A stretch of DNA of 64,000 nucleotides from Viridothelium virens (Eukaryota > Ascomycota > Dothideomycetes > Trypetheliales > Trypetheliaceae). The first letter of the stretch is position 1. Each line of letters opens with the position of its first letter. Below the pieces are notes generated by a model. The model saw nothing but the letters and a program-made list of their open reading frames with translations. It was not told the origin of the DNA and ran no database searches. The position numbers were made by a program, and so were the translations under genes. The DNA lies in the NCBI GenBank assembly GCA_010094025.1, contig ML991853.1:1-64000 (forward strand). Direction: 5' to 3'. Shown one piece after another: positions 32,362 through 44,232 of this stretch.

Positions 32362-34799
32362 GGGATGTGCTTTGGGCCTGTGAACGTTGCCAGCAGTTTG
32401 TACAGCTGTTGGGCTTTCGACAACGGGATGTTATAGTCGTCTTGTAGTTGCACGGCCGTCACACCGTGAAACGTCTATTATTCATGGCTATCTCAGCAAG
32501 AGCTAAGCATCACCGATGATCTATGTTCAGCGCGTTGGCCGCGATCGCCCACATTAGCAGGCCTGATTATTGCGGGGGTTGTCTGCCATTGGTAATGGCC
32601 TGCCACCGGTGAGCAGACTTGACGCTCGGAAAGGTTCCGTATGCTTAACAAAGTGCAAGTCAAATAGAGAAATGGAGCTGCGAGTCTGCCATGCGGTCGG
32701 GCTCGAAGAGACCTCAGCCACCTTAGCCATTCACGCCATTTTACCACTGACACGGCAATCCTAGTCCTAGAGGCCACAGACGCTCATCGACGGCTCCACA
32801 CATAAACTAAATCACTGCGACGGGACTTCAAAGCACGTCTAATTATTAATGCATTGAGAAACGGTCTTTGCTCTCACTTTGTATGAACTAGCTTCCGGAC
32901 TGTAGCCTCTAGCTGGAGATTTCCTGCGACGTGACCAGCACGAGTCGCAAGGATTACCTAAGATAGGTAAGCAGCCTCGGCGATGGAGCTTGTGGCTTCG
33001 CTCGGATGCGTCGCAGTAAGGACAGCCCCGAATCTACTCCACAAAAGTTGACTTCAGGCTGCCTATGGACATAGGCCAAACAGTAGAACTTCAAAATGTT
33101 AATTGTGGAAAACAAAAACAATCATCGCATTTGAAGCGTAAATATGATAGCTATGCAGAGGAGGCCCATTTATCGATGCTAAAAGCTGTAGAGTTTAGTC
33201 TGCATTGTAACAGCCGTATATGTTTATGCTCTCTATCTAGCTCATGGGTTTTCGCATCATCGGAAGACCATAGGAAGACCATCGGAAGACCATCAGCTGA
33301 TCAGGTATGCAACTACTCTCCTAAATTGTGCAATGCCGTTTTTGGCACAATAGGTCATTTGCCAGTAAGAAACGAAATTTACGAGATGAAGAAATGAGAG
33401 TATAACGGATCAGTCTCAACAGGGAGGACCAGGGTCTACAGGCAAATGGAGTAGAACTGGACTCTTCGGAATTTTCTTCCGTGTCCACTAATACAGAGCT
33501 GATCCTTGGGATAAGGGAAGATCTCTCCAATTGGTGCGACGGGTCTCTGGGATCGAATATGATGATGTGGATTCGGTGGGGACATCCGTAAGCGAGATCA
33601 GTTCAGCGCTGCGTGTAAGTTTCCGAAGAACCCTATTGATGCACTTACAGATCTTCTTGGGAATCGATGATAGCGACTGAGTAACCTTAGACATCTCTGC
33701 GCAACTGGATGATAAGATGGGCGTCACTGCCCGCGAGCTGTGTTAGTAAAGCACGGTGCTACTGTCTGTGCACCCTGACTGAACGTGGCGATGTTTGAGT
33801 AGAACCCTGACATAGCCAAGCATAGCTCATTTTATAGATGCTAACATCGGACGATAACAGGTGGAGTTTGTGAAGGGTGCAGATCATCTTGTGTGAGTCA
33901 CACAAGCCCAGCAGGGACCCTTGATGAGCAGATTTATCCCTCGTTCCGCAATCACATAAGCAGACCAGACAAAGAGACTCTGATAGTACTTCGAGGCACC
34001 CACTCCATTCTATCCCACCAACCTTCTGGCGAGCGTACTCAATGAAATGAGAGTAGAACCAAGAGCAACGAAAGAATTAATGGGAGAGTGAAGACATTGA
34101 CATGTTCACCAACTTAAACTCATCATCAATGTGAGCTCATAAGATAGTCGTCATCACTCTTGCAACAAAGCGGTGAAAACCCATGAGCGCATAAGCATTC
34201 GATTCAAAAGGGACAAAGTAGTATGAAGACCAAAGTTTAAGGAGAAATCCGAACCAGAACTTGATACTGTTGCGCAAAAGCAGAAGCGATGAATAGAAAA
34301 GGCAAGCAAGAAATGACCAGAAACCCCTCTACTGGTAGAAGAGGTCAGTGGTACCTCACGCTTCGCTGACTATGCTCGCACGCATGTTTGACGATTGGAG
34401 GACGTATCTCGATGGTGCGGTGATAGCGATTTTCTTTGGTATTCCTCGATAGCTCATTGATGCCAGTGACATCGCTGAACTTGCTATCGCGAATGTTATG
34501 CAATAGACGACAACTAATGTATTCGACCCTTGAGAAATCCTCGGTAATTGGAAGGCTAATGGTGTGCTTGCCTTGAAAATCATCGTTCCGATCAGCGTCA
34601 GTGTGTGGAGAGTAGTCCCAAATGACTGGGCTGGCATAGAATAAAAATAAGATGCTTTCGTGACTCCGTGAGATAACAATGGTGCTCTTCCCGACATTTA
34701 CCCGAGTTAAGAGCTTGGGAGAAGTACAGAGCACGTCTACTCCAGGTTAATCCTTCAATTCCCCATTCTCTTCCCTGTCGACTTCGAACCCGAAGCAAG
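32362..34799. other. Gene-poor stretch
   Basis: About 2.4 kb with no gene I can support. Frames at 33488-33727 (-) and 34345-34734 (-) carry no known domain and no splice model extends them. It contains the promoters of the dioxygenase gene (-) and the complex I subunit gene (+). Confidence 0.45.
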
Positions 34800-35315
34800 A
34801 TGGCTTCAGGATACGGACTCAATGGCGGTACGCATTCCTTAAGCCTTCAATCCTACTTCGTGCAGCTCATAGCATTCCAACACCTCGCAGCCGCCAATAC
34901 AAGGTCAATAAACTCACTGCTTGCTAGGCCCCTCCCGATGCTTCCCGTTCTGGCAAGAAGTTCTCGCTTGCTACGTCGTCAACACCACCACTGAGGATGA
35001 CTCCGGCAAGAAGAAATGCGCTCCCGTTCTAGAAGACTACTACGAATGCTTGCATCACAAGAAAGAGGTAGCGAATGCCGATGCACTTTTCTGAATGACA
35101 GAACAGGAGGAATGCTAATTTTCTCTGATGGGTCATAGGCTGCGCGGGTACGCGCTCTGCAAGCAGCGTACCAGAAAGCCGAAGCCAAGAATCCCCGCGA
35201 TGATGCACCTTCCGCCGCACAGATACGGACACTAGGACTATTAGAGGAGTCGATGGAGGACAAGAATTTGAAGCCGGCGAGGTTCCTGCCGTACAAAAAG
35301 CCGAGCATTACATGA
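34800..35315 (+). CDS. NDUFS5: Complex I 15-kDa-type accessory subunit (NDUFS5-like)
   Basis: Accessory subunit of NADH:ubiquinone oxidoreductase on the intermembrane-space side of the mitochondrial inner membrane. Exons 34800-34827, 34928-35067 and 35139-35315; 114 aa. MASGYGLNGG joins PSRCFPFWQEVLACYVVNT across intron 1. KKKCAPVLEDYYECLHHKKE follows and pairs with the earlier Cys residues in the twin Cx9C arrangement of this subunit (C-x9-10-C twice). The rest is a charged helix ending in LKPARFLPYKKPSIT. A stop-free but non-homologous frame runs through intron 1, so the splice rather than the longest frame must be used. Confidence 0.88.
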
Positions 35316-35503
35316 AGAGAGATGACAAAGCCTGGGCGTTTGGGAGACGGTATTGAGCATTTCATCTGAGCGGCTGGTCTGAGCTAGAAACTCGAAAAAA
35401 AGCCGAGCATGTATATATACAGCACAAGCATCACTGTTCGATGACCTATTCGCCGTCCACTACTAAAGCTCCATGATGTCGGTCCACGTCCACACCAGCT
35501 TCT

Positions 35504-36888
35504 TCAGATCCTCTCCACCCCCTCGATACCCACCCCATCCCTCTCCACCACAAAGGCTCCCCACCTTCCTTCCCGCCCCTCCTCCCTATCCAACAGCACC
35601 TCCAGCACCCTCACGAACGCTATCCCCTCCCTGGCCCCTCCACCCCCGGCCCTAACCCCTCCTTCCGCGCCATTACCTCCGTAATACATCCTCGCATCCC
35701 TCTCACTCCTCGGCAGCTTACTCACCAACACATGCACATCGACCGCCGCCGCCAACGCAGCCCCCAGCAGCGGCACCGACTGATTCGAAGCGAAGATCGA
35801 GGGCAGCGACTGCATCTCCATCGTTCGTCCTACCTCGCGCCCACCGCCAGCCGCCCTGTTCGAGGTCGCGGTGCCGGTGGCAGAAGTGCCAGGAGCGGGG
35901 AACGCAGAGGCGGAAGGGGAGGCGCTGTTGAGGAGAAGGACGCACGCGTTGTGGGTGCGGGCGAGGTGGCGGAGAGAGCGGATAAACGTGGTCAGGATGT
36001 CGTGGCCGCCGGCGTAGTGGGCGCGGATGAGCGGCTGGATTATGCTTGTGAGGTTGTCGATGAGGAGGAGGGCGGCCGGTCGAGGGGCGTCCTTGCCTTC
36101 GCCGCGGGCTCGGTCGTGAGCTTGGGTATGCGGCTGGGGCGTGGTGGGGCGATGTGCTCCTGCAGGCGAATCTGTGGAGAGGTCCTCGTCCTCGTCTTCG
36201 CTGTCGGGGATTTCGGTGATATTTTGTTGTTTTGGCCTTGCCTTCGGTGGTGACGTTGGACTTGCCCTGGGGTCTTGTGTCTGTGTCAATTTCTCGCTGA
36301 ATTCGCGGACCGCATCCCTCAAGCCGGTGAAGTCGAAGACCGGCGTGATGCTAATTTTATCAAGTAGGTGAGCTGGTTCGTTATCGTGAGTTTCGCCATC
36401 TGGTGGAGATGGCGCTTTCTTTTCGCTGATAGCTGCCCTCGGATTCTGTATTACGCTAGAATGGCGATTCCGAAGCCTGAGTCGAATGACATCGTTGAGT
36501 CTTAGAACATCAAATGAGCCAGTAGTATCGATGATTGTCGCTAGATTGTTGGCAGATGAGAGTAGATGACTGGCGAGGACATGGTATGCGATCTACATAG
36601 AAGACCAGAGGGCTCAGAAGTTTGGAGAACAATTGTTTCGACATATCGAGCAGCACTGGCAAAGATCTCTGGGCAAGATTAATCAATGCGACTTACAAGA
36701 GTTTTTCCAGTCCCAGTATCCCCGCTCAAACAAGTTACACCCCCGTCCCCATAACTGAAGCCACCCACGAGTGCGTCGTCCAAAGCGATACAGTTTGTGC
36801 ATACCTTTCGTTTCTTAACGGAATGACCGAAGCTCCCGCTAGGATTGTCGAGGATGGCGGATGCTAGATGCGGACGAGCTGCTGTCAT
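35504..36888 (-). CDS. Rad51/RecA-family recombination paralogue
   Basis: ATPase related to the Rad51 paralogues that assist homologous recombination (family knowledge). Exons 36697-36888 and 35504-36592; 426 aa if translation starts at MTAARPHLASAIL. Motifs are VCTNCIALDDALVGGFSYGDG, Walker A GDTGTGKT, then over the splice IAYHVLASHLLSSANNLATI with IIDTTGSFD, and a Walker B-like AALLLIDNL. The segment between is expanded by a Pro/Glu/Asp/Ser-rich insert (about residues 120-245), with acidic EDEDED and SPPKARPKQQ parts, and the C-terminal part contains a Gly/Ala-rich loop. Which paralogue class (Rad51D/Rlp1-like or other) I cannot settle. The start is uncertain: the frame is open further upstream. 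Confidence 0.8.
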
Positions 36889-37510
36889 TATTGACCTTGT
36901 CCAATTGCACGAAGAGCCGCCCAGAAGTTTCACGGTGGACAGCGCGCTTGAGGATAAGCTTAGACACCTTAGTTTCCTAATGGGATATGCCGTGTGTGAG
37001 ACGGAAATCGGGTCGAAGTACCAAATCACAACATGTCGTGAAATAGCGCTATCAGAAGAAATGCCCACCTGAAACGCTTCTAAGTCCGCATGACCACGTG
37101 TATGAACGTAGATATCTACGAAGAGCATAAAGAAATTTCGTCCACTAACGAGGCCGTTTGATTGTCTCTGCATATCTAACTCTTGATACAAATGAGATAT
37201 CTGCTATTTTGAGCATGCCATCTTGCTAGGTATCGTCCCAGGTGACCTATGTACGAAGTGTCCTAGGCAAGGTAAGAGGGAATCGTAAAAGAAAGACTCG
37301 AGAAAGCAAATAAGAGTAAAAATCATCATCGACGCCTCATCACCCAAGCACTATCGCGTACTCCAGAATTCTTCCCGCTTGCATCCATGCAAGGATCAAT
37401 TTAGTTGCAATCCAGTCATAGTCATCGCTAGCTCTGAGAGCATAGAAAGTTCTCTTCTCCAGACGCCCAAGTCAAGCCCCTAACTCCATCCCGGCCTTCG
37501 CTAGCGTTGT
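36889..37510. other. Intergenic between the Rad51 paralogue and Pal1 genes
   Basis: 5' flank of the Rad51 paralogue and 3' flank of the Pal1 gene, both on the minus strand. A frame upstream of the chosen Met continues to 37191 but looks non-coding. Confidence 0.45.
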
Positions 37511-39609
37511 TCAACCGCGAATTTCAGGCCTTGGTCGTCTTCCGCCCCTCAAACTCTTAACGCGGCTAAGAAACCCACTTCCGCCTGCTGGGGGGGCCCT
37601 GGAAGAACCCTCGCCCACGCTATCAGCCGTGATACTCCTCTGCAAGGGCCTCGTTGGGCTGCTTGGAGCTCTGCTCCTTCCCATGTCACTTAGCAGTCCT
37701 TTCTTCGCCTCCGAGTCTGCTCTTGATCTGCCCGTTTCCTTCTCCTGCTCCGCAATCTTGATCGTCGTTCCCTTCTTCTCGTATGCGCCATCGTAGTCAT
37801 CAAAGAACGGGTTGCGCTCATGCAATCTCGTTGTTCCTCCAGCACTCAATGGACCGTGTGGACTCGTCTCTGGGCTCATGCTCCCACGCTCATATCGCGC
37901 TTCAGGAGAGATAACGCGTCCCTCTCCATAGCGGGGGCGAGGCTGGCTGATGCCGCGGATGCGTTGAGCGAGAGATTTCTTACGGGTAATGCCTCCGCCA
38001 GAGAGGCCCACGGGTACGGAACCGTGGTCCTCGGATTCGCGACGCTGCATAGCAGAGCGCGAAGCGGGCGCGCCTTCTAAGAAAGTGCTGGTACCGAGAC
38101 CGACGCTTTCTTCACCGTGAACAGGTTCGACGCGTTCGGACGGGTTGAAGCTGATCTGGCGGTCGCTCATCTCAGGTCGACGGGGCGCCCAGCGGTTCTC
38201 GGTTTCGGGTGCGTCGTGATAGTCAGTAAAGGCTTCCACGCCACGGCCGTGGAATTGGTCAAGGTTGACATTTTTGTTGACCGGACCGGCGCCTCCAAGG
38301 GCGTTATTGGCACTGCCGACCGGGAAAGCTTGCATGGGTGCCGCTCGATCCTTCCTACGGTTGCGGTGAGGGTTACAGGCGTCAAATGGCCCATCATGGT
38401 GGAATACTAGAGATTTTATCAATTAATCTTGTCGCACGACCTAAGCAAGTACTTCGACTTACACCCAGGGCCATAAATCCCAGTCACATCCAACTTATCA
38501 ATGACATCAAGGCCTTTTGGTTTTCTCGGTCGCCCCGGGCGACCTTCTTTGCGGCGTCTTTCTTCACGTTCTTTATGTCTCCTCTCACGCGCCGCGCGCT
38601 CTTCTTCTGTCATCTTTGGCCTGTCCATCACAGATGATTCGGAGTTGCGCCGTGGCCGTCTTGCTCTTTCCATTCGTTTCTCAGGGCTTGGCCGCCTCTT
38701 GTTTTCGGGGCTAGCAAAGATATTCAGTTCTTCTTTAGGCTTCCCGTCGCGACGGCGTTGATCCTCCTCGTCCGATCGTGTAGGTCGATGAGAGGTCGTG
38801 GGTAGGGTGTCGGCACGTTGGCTTGGCGCTCTGGGTTGCGAGGTGTTGCCTGGGAGTGTTACAAATAAATCTCGATTTTAAGATTTTCACGTGCGCCTTA
38901 CCATTGGCTGCAGGCTTGTCGGTCAAACTCAACTCGTTCTGTGTTTTTGGATAGTTAGAAAACATGGCGGTAAACTGTCGGAATCTGGAGGTGACTGCGG
39001 CCATGGTGCGGTCGGTCGTTAGGAGCGGTGAAAGGTGTGTCAGGAGAGATCAAGAAGTGATAAGGGGCATCCTGAGATGGCCAGCTTAAACTTGCAGCAT
39101 GCTAGTGACACCCGCCCATCTCGAACCTTGTACCTGTGGAACATCTGCAAGGGGGGATAAACGTACGAAGAGGTCTACAGTATTGCCATTGTAGGCTGGC
39201 TTACTGATACCGGACGACAGGTTTTGTGCAGCGGCCATTGCCGTTGGAGACTGCGTCCGCCGATATTGAGTAGCAACAGGGCGATTATCGTCTCCAAACG
39301 GGTTGTCCAAAAAGGGGTTGTTAGATCGAGGTCGGTTTTGGCTGTTCGCGCTCGAAGGGGAGGGCGATGCGGCTCCCGGTGAAGTAGCCCTTCGAAAAGG
39401 ATTATTTGATTTCAAGTCGATGGTCAAGCCAGGAGAAGGGCGACGTTCTGTATTGCGTGGAAAACGCAAAGTTTAGCTCTTCGTGCTGGTGAAAACAGGG
39501 TTGATGAAACGGCGATCGCCAGGAGACCAGGCGGTAGCACCTGGATCGCTGGACGCGCCGACCAGTGAGATGGTAACGTACCTGGCAATTGCACTGATTG
39601 CAGCGCCAT
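37511..39609 (-). CDS. PAL1: Pal1 cell-morphology protein
   Basis: Cortical, membrane-associated protein that marks growth sites and endocytic patches in fungi (family knowledge). Five exons: 39582-39609, 39167-39447, 38902-38938, 38463-38849 and 37511-38406; 542 aa, all phases consistent. The conserved core spans exons 4 and 5: GRPRKPKGLDVIDKLDVTG, YGPG and LFHHDGPFDACNPHRNRR, then APMQAFP (about residues 225-275). The N-terminal part carries SNNPF, RSNNPFLDNPFGDD and ERNPFFDDY, NPF-type motifs that bind EH domains of endocytic adaptors. The remainder is disordered and basic, ending in LSRVKSLRGGRRPRPEI. The 37-nt third exon encodes NELSLTDKPAAN. Confidence 0.92.
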
Positions 39610-40604
39610 GATCTGCACCACTCTATCCGCACAATGTTAGACGTGTCCAGTGATTTTGTGTCGTGGATGATTGCTGGGAAATCGCTGGTCAGGTTAACCT
39701 GGATGGCGGCGGTGGAGTGTTGGCGAGGGGCAACAAAGGCTTCGAGGGTCCTTCTTAGCCGAGCGGCAGCAAGACGGCACCGCGGCCCCAGGAATGCGAG
39801 CGAGGCACTGAGCAAGGCCTAGCAGATGCAAGGTCGAGGATGACTTGGCGAATTCGTCTTCAGTGCATGCCCGTACGAGCGAAAGGGAGAGAGGGAAGCG
39901 GAGGAAAGAGAAATAAATTTCCAGGTGGAGGGGACTTCCAATGCCATTAATGATCCCAGCAAAATGATTTGTACATTCAAGGTTGTCTTTGGCTAAGCGA
40001 AGCCTCGTGCCAGTCCCCTGGCTCGGTGGCTCTTCCCTTCACAAGATCGTCGCCGTGTTTCCTCGGGAGTTCTATGTGGAGGAAGGGCGTCGTCGATCGC
40101 AGCGCCAGATCAAGTTTCCAGCCTACTTTTTTCCACCTTTCCAGCCCACTTGCGTGGTCAGACAGCCGGTTTATATCGACGATCGGCCTGGCTAAAACGC
40201 AGATTTTGTTTGCATCCCATGGAGTAGCCGCTTCATCCGCGGTCCATCTCTTACGTTACGACTCAGTTTTGTTCCGAGAAGATTACGTTCGGGTGCACTT
40301 TATGCGAGTGTTGTATAAGGCAGCGTAAACCCCTGGATGCGCACCCCACATTGGGCCAGCGCGCAGCCCAGAAGCACGTTAGCGCTCGTCTTTACCGATT
40401 TCTCGGCTGACGGGTTCCTGGATTCCAGAATCGTTTCATCTATCCACAAGCCTCTGGGCGCCCCTGAATGCACTAGAGTACGGAGAGATCGCCCCGTCAT
40501 CTTTAGGAAGTTAGGAGATACCTAGCCTTCGCTACGTGGGGGAACTTCTGGAGCTTCCCCCCAGCCAGCCACCATACCGCAGAGGCTGCCGAGAATAGGT
40601 GATC
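39610..40604. promoter_or_regulatory. Divergent intergenic region (PAL1 / MED31)
   Basis: About 1 kb between two divergent starts. Frames within it are short and not conserved-looking, and no regulatory motif was recognised. Confidence 0.45.
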
Positions 40605-41052
40605 ATGACCGACGTCGCGGAACTTCAATACGGAGGCTTCAGCCGCTTTGAGCTCGAATTAGAGGTGCGGCATATTTGGAAGCATATGCCAAGTTGATAA
40701 TGAGACGCTAACTTTCACTGTGCAGTTTGTCCAAGCTCTCTCCAATCCATGGTATCTAAATTACTTGGCATCTCAAAAATACCTCGACGATCCAGCATTC
40801 GTGGCCTATCTCGACTATCTTCAATATTTCACCAAGCCTCAGTATCTCAAATACCTTTCGTATGTCCCTTATTGATCATCATGGTCTATGGAAATTTCTA
40901 TCTAACGTTGACAATGTAGTTTTCCCGGCCCCACTCTGCGAGCTCTGGAGCTATTACAACAAGAGCGATTTCGCAAAGACATTCTTATGCCAGATACTGT
41001 TGCTCGTATGATTGAAGAGGGCGTCAAAGCGAGCGTTGGCGAGCGTACTTAA
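40605..41052 (+). CDS. MED31: Mediator subunit MED31 (Soh1)
   Basis: Middle-module subunit of the RNA polymerase II Mediator complex. Exons 40605-40664, 40726-40859 and 40920-41052; 108 aa. The protein is nearly all conserved domain: GFSRFELELEFVQALSNPWY, LNYLASQKYLDDPAFVAYLD, YFTKPQYLKYLSFP and LRALELLQQERFRKDIL. Introns are 61 and 60 nt. No frame long enough to catch the eye exists without splicing. It lies tail-to-tail with RPC11, 229 bp between the stop codons. Confidence 0.96.
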
Positions 41053-41281
41053 CTTGTAATTAGATTGATTATTGAGAGATACCCGGAGAGATTGTACTCT
41101 TGCTTGGCTTTAGCCTTTACTAAATGGCATGTCTATTTCAATGAAATGTTCAGCTCGACTTTCCATGCCTTCTCTTGGTGCTACTCGAGTGTATATGGAG
41201 ACGGCGCAATAAATTTGGGTATCCTTGGCGTTCTGTTTTTCACCGAATCGCCCTGCAATGCAAAAACAGTAAAGGTGCCAG

Positions 41282-41737
41282 TCAATCTCCCCTCCAGTGC
41301 CGCCGACAATTTGTGCACTGTGCTGCTGTGTCACTCAAATTCGAATCATCCCAGGATGCTGTCAAATACCTTGTAGAATATAGTCGATGGCTCATCTGCG
41401 CTTCGAATCTGTATGGTCATGAAGTATGCCTCAGTCCCGTCGCATGCCTCGTGCGGACACTGTATCGCCGTTTTATCCACATTATCCCACGCCTTTGCGC
41501 CTCCCATGATATCTTCAATTTCCTTCTTCTTCATCGTGCGCCGTTCATACCAGTGGTACTCAATGGGCACCTCGTAGGAACACGTCCGACATTCGAAGCG
41601 ACTCTTCCCTTGTCTCGCGGAGTCAAGATCATCGTCCGGGAACTTGCCAATGGTGAGAAGATTAGAGCATTCGGGGCAGACTAAATCTTCGATCAATTCT
41701 GGTACTTCTGATGCTCAAACAACTCACAGAGAAGCAT
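41282..41737 (-). CDS. RPC11: RNA polymerase III subunit RPC11 (C11)
   Basis: Small zinc-ribbon subunit of Pol III that drives RNA cleavage, termination and reinitiation (family knowledge; TFIIS-like). Exons 41728-41737, 41370-41680 and 41282-41317; 118 aa. The N-terminal ribbon starts MLLFCPECSNLL and closes with CRTCSYEVPIEY. The C-terminal ribbon has CPHEACDGTEAYFMTIQIRS, then ADEP with the catalytic acidic hairpin (D, E), FYK and, from the last exon, CTNCRRHW. The first exon has just 10 nt (ATGCTTCTCT) and the last 36 nt, so both zinc ribbons depend on splicing. The final intron is 52 nt. Confidence 0.93.
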
Positions 41738-42176
41738 TTTTAGATCAAAAGTGGCTTGTCCCTCGTCAGAGGTCAACGATTAGCGACGATTTTCTTCGTA
41801 TGCAGTCGCCCCGCGACGTTTTTAACGCGCAGACGCAGGGGCCTAGCGGCAGAATTCAGGGTCCGCATGGTTAAGGGTCTGCGCTGCGTCACCCATGTGC
41901 GGTGGGCATCAGTGGGCACGAGCAATGCTCCATGGAATAAGCCTCTTACAACAAACATCAGCCTACCAAGCCGTGCAAGCCTACTATCACCCCTTACGCT
42001 TTCTCCACTGAGATTGAAAGCCTTCCCTCTACTTCTGTAGCAATCCTTCAACTGGTTTTGTCTCAGCACTCAGGCTCATTGGCTTAGAGCTATCGTCTGA
42101 TTCCAACAACTGAATGAAAGGGGACACGCATGCGAAGCTGCCTTGAGGTATACACATCAACCAATCTGCGGCCTGG
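41738..42176. promoter_or_regulatory. Divergent intergenic region (RPC11 / ankyrin gene)
   Basis: About 440 bp between divergent starts. No gene is visible and no motif was recognised. Confidence 0.45.
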
Positions 42177-42888
42177 ATGGCAGACGAGGTAAAATAGCGC
42201 CCTGCGACTCCGATCACCCTGCTGGGATCAAATCAAGCTAATATTTCATCTTTGCGGATTCTTAGGGTGCTAGCCCTCGGGAGCTTGTCCTTGAGGCCGC
42301 CCGCCGCAACAATACCGATCTCCTCCAAGAAATCTTCACCGAAATCCACAAATCATACTCTAGTACGGCGGAGGACCGCATAGCTGAATTGCTCAACACA
42401 GCTGTGGATGGCATTGGAAGTAATGTGCTGCACGTAGCGGCTATAAATGGAAGCTGTAAGTCGGGTTTGCAAGACTCTATCGTGGGATACAATGGCACGC
42501 AGAAAAGCCTGGCTGACGAGTACGTCGGCAACTTACAGATGAAGTCCTCGACGCTCTCCTTGACCAAGCCGGCGTCGAGACTGATCCGCTTGACCGCCTC
42601 GAGCGCGATACTCCACTCCACTCTGCCGTCCGCTACGTCAATAGTCTCTCCGCAGCTGACTGGCCGCACGGTCACCCAATTGTCGAGATCCTGATTGATG
42701 CAGGATGCGATCCGCGATCACGAAACAAGGCTAAGCTGAGGCCATTTGACCTTGTGGATCCTAGGAATTCGGAATTGAGGGGTTTGCTACAGAAAGCAGA
42801 GTTTCAAATGATGGCGGGCGGAGATGTAGTGAATGAGGATGAGGAGGAGGAGGAGGGAGGGGCGGGAAGTGCGAGTGATGAGGGTTGA
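42177..42888 (+). CDS. Ankyrin-repeat protein
   Basis: Exons 42177-42188, 42266-42455 and 42539-42888; 183 aa. MADE joins GASPRELVLEAARRNNTDLL, where the ankyrin helices begin. Then come GSNVLHVAAINGSYEVLDAL, ERDTPLHSAVRYVNS and PIVEILIDAGCDPRSRNKAK, followed by PFDLVDP, three recognisable repeats. The C-terminus is an acidic run of Glu and Gly (EDEEEEEGG). Such small ankyrin proteins are conserved across ascomycetes (similar in shape to yeast YGL242C); the role is a generic protein-protein adaptor. The first exon is 12 nt. Confidence 0.85.
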
Positions 42889-43213
42889 ATTTGGGGTCGC
42901 CATAGTTCTTTGATTGGCTCATTGTGCTGCAAAAGCGTGGGCAGGTATAGACTTGATGATCTGGATATATCAAATGTGCTTGAGCTCTATTACAGAGTAT
43001 TCGGGCGAGAACTGGACTGATCTGCTCAGCGGACGTGATGTGAGACTCTATCTAGTATGGCTACGCGAATTGCTTCGCGTGGATGAGATGAAACCATTTC
43101 ATGGACTGTGATAACATGTGGCCGTAATATCCAGCGTACTGCAAGTTTATGATGACAAAGCACTTAAGTTTACCCTTAGAAGATACCTAGGCAGCGGGCT
43201 AGGGCTTGTCTCA

Positions 43214-43244
<31 letters not shown>

Positions 43245-44232
43245 GAGGGATAGTGTTCGGTCAGAACTCGTAATTTGCTTTCGTCGACAAGTCGAGATCT
43301 GTGGGCGCACACGCGGACTGGGCAGGCACCGGAGCTGCCTCTAGCCTAAGAAGGTGGGTGGCGTCGCTCGGTCGGGAGAGACGTTTGAGGATGGCGATGC
43401 AATCAAATCTCAGCAAGTTCGGACGCTCTTGTGAGTTGTCAGACACGGAGCAGGGTTTGAGTAGCTGGACGCAGGGCTCGAGGTCGCATTGGTTGGAAAA
43501 TGCAGTCGACCCTAGAGATAACGATCTGGCGGGAATGAGGACGTTGAAGACAGAAACCACATCACACATCACCAGGTTGAGGGTGAGAGTCGGGAGGGTC
43601 TACCTAGAGACAGAGATGCCCGTCCAAGGCTTCCAACAGCTGGCTCGCGGCCCCCGTTTGCCTGCTCGTGCTTGTCTGTGGCCAGATAAGGCAATATCAC
43701 AGCTCGCAGAGTGAGAGGTAGCAGGGCGGAAGGGCCTAAATTGGAAACTTTGCACGGACGGGGCGCATCCCGGCCTTCCCTTTGGGTCCCTACCTAATCA
43801 GTAGTAATCACTGCTATCACCCACATCACCCTAGGTATGGCTGGCATGGGTGGTATGGTCCCGCGCCCGCCGCCTGGCGAACTAGTCCACTAGCGCTGCC
43901 AGGGCTGATCATCAAACCGCACCACCGTGCTCTGCGACTCGAGTCCATTGCAAACTCCCATCGTGATTCTTCTGCCTCCTCGTTCTGAACTTCTGAGCTT
44001 CTGCACTTCTGAACCCTGCCGCTCCTCCTCTGTTCGAGCTGTCCATTACTGTCGGATCTTGCTCGCTCTACCAACTTCTTCTCTTCTTCCCCTCCCAGCC
44101 ACCGACTTTGGCAAGTGTCCAAACCGCTGAGCACTTCCCCTCCACCCACTCCACCCATGGAGGCTTGAGAGAACAATACCGACGCAGCCTCAACCTGACT
44201 CACCACTTCGCCCTAGCGGGCTGGAACTAGAA
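42889..44232. other. Intergenic with 5' flank of MED15
   Basis: About 1.3 kb. Apart from the AAAG microsatellite, a pyrimidine-rich stretch just before the MED15 start (about 43960-44200) looks like promoter or 5' leader. A frame at 43301-43714 has no family resemblance. Confidence 0.45.
43213..43244 (+). repeat. (AAAG)8 microsatellite
   Basis: Eight perfect AAAG units in the spacer between the ankyrin and MED15 genes. Confidence 0.95.

Noticed and set aside
33321-33727. Two overlapping minus-strand frames of 69 and 79 aa.
   Set aside because: They could not be joined by a plausible intron and match no known domain.
43301-43714. A 137-aa frame upstream of MED15.
   Set aside because: No family resemblance; lies in the probable promoter and leader of MED15.
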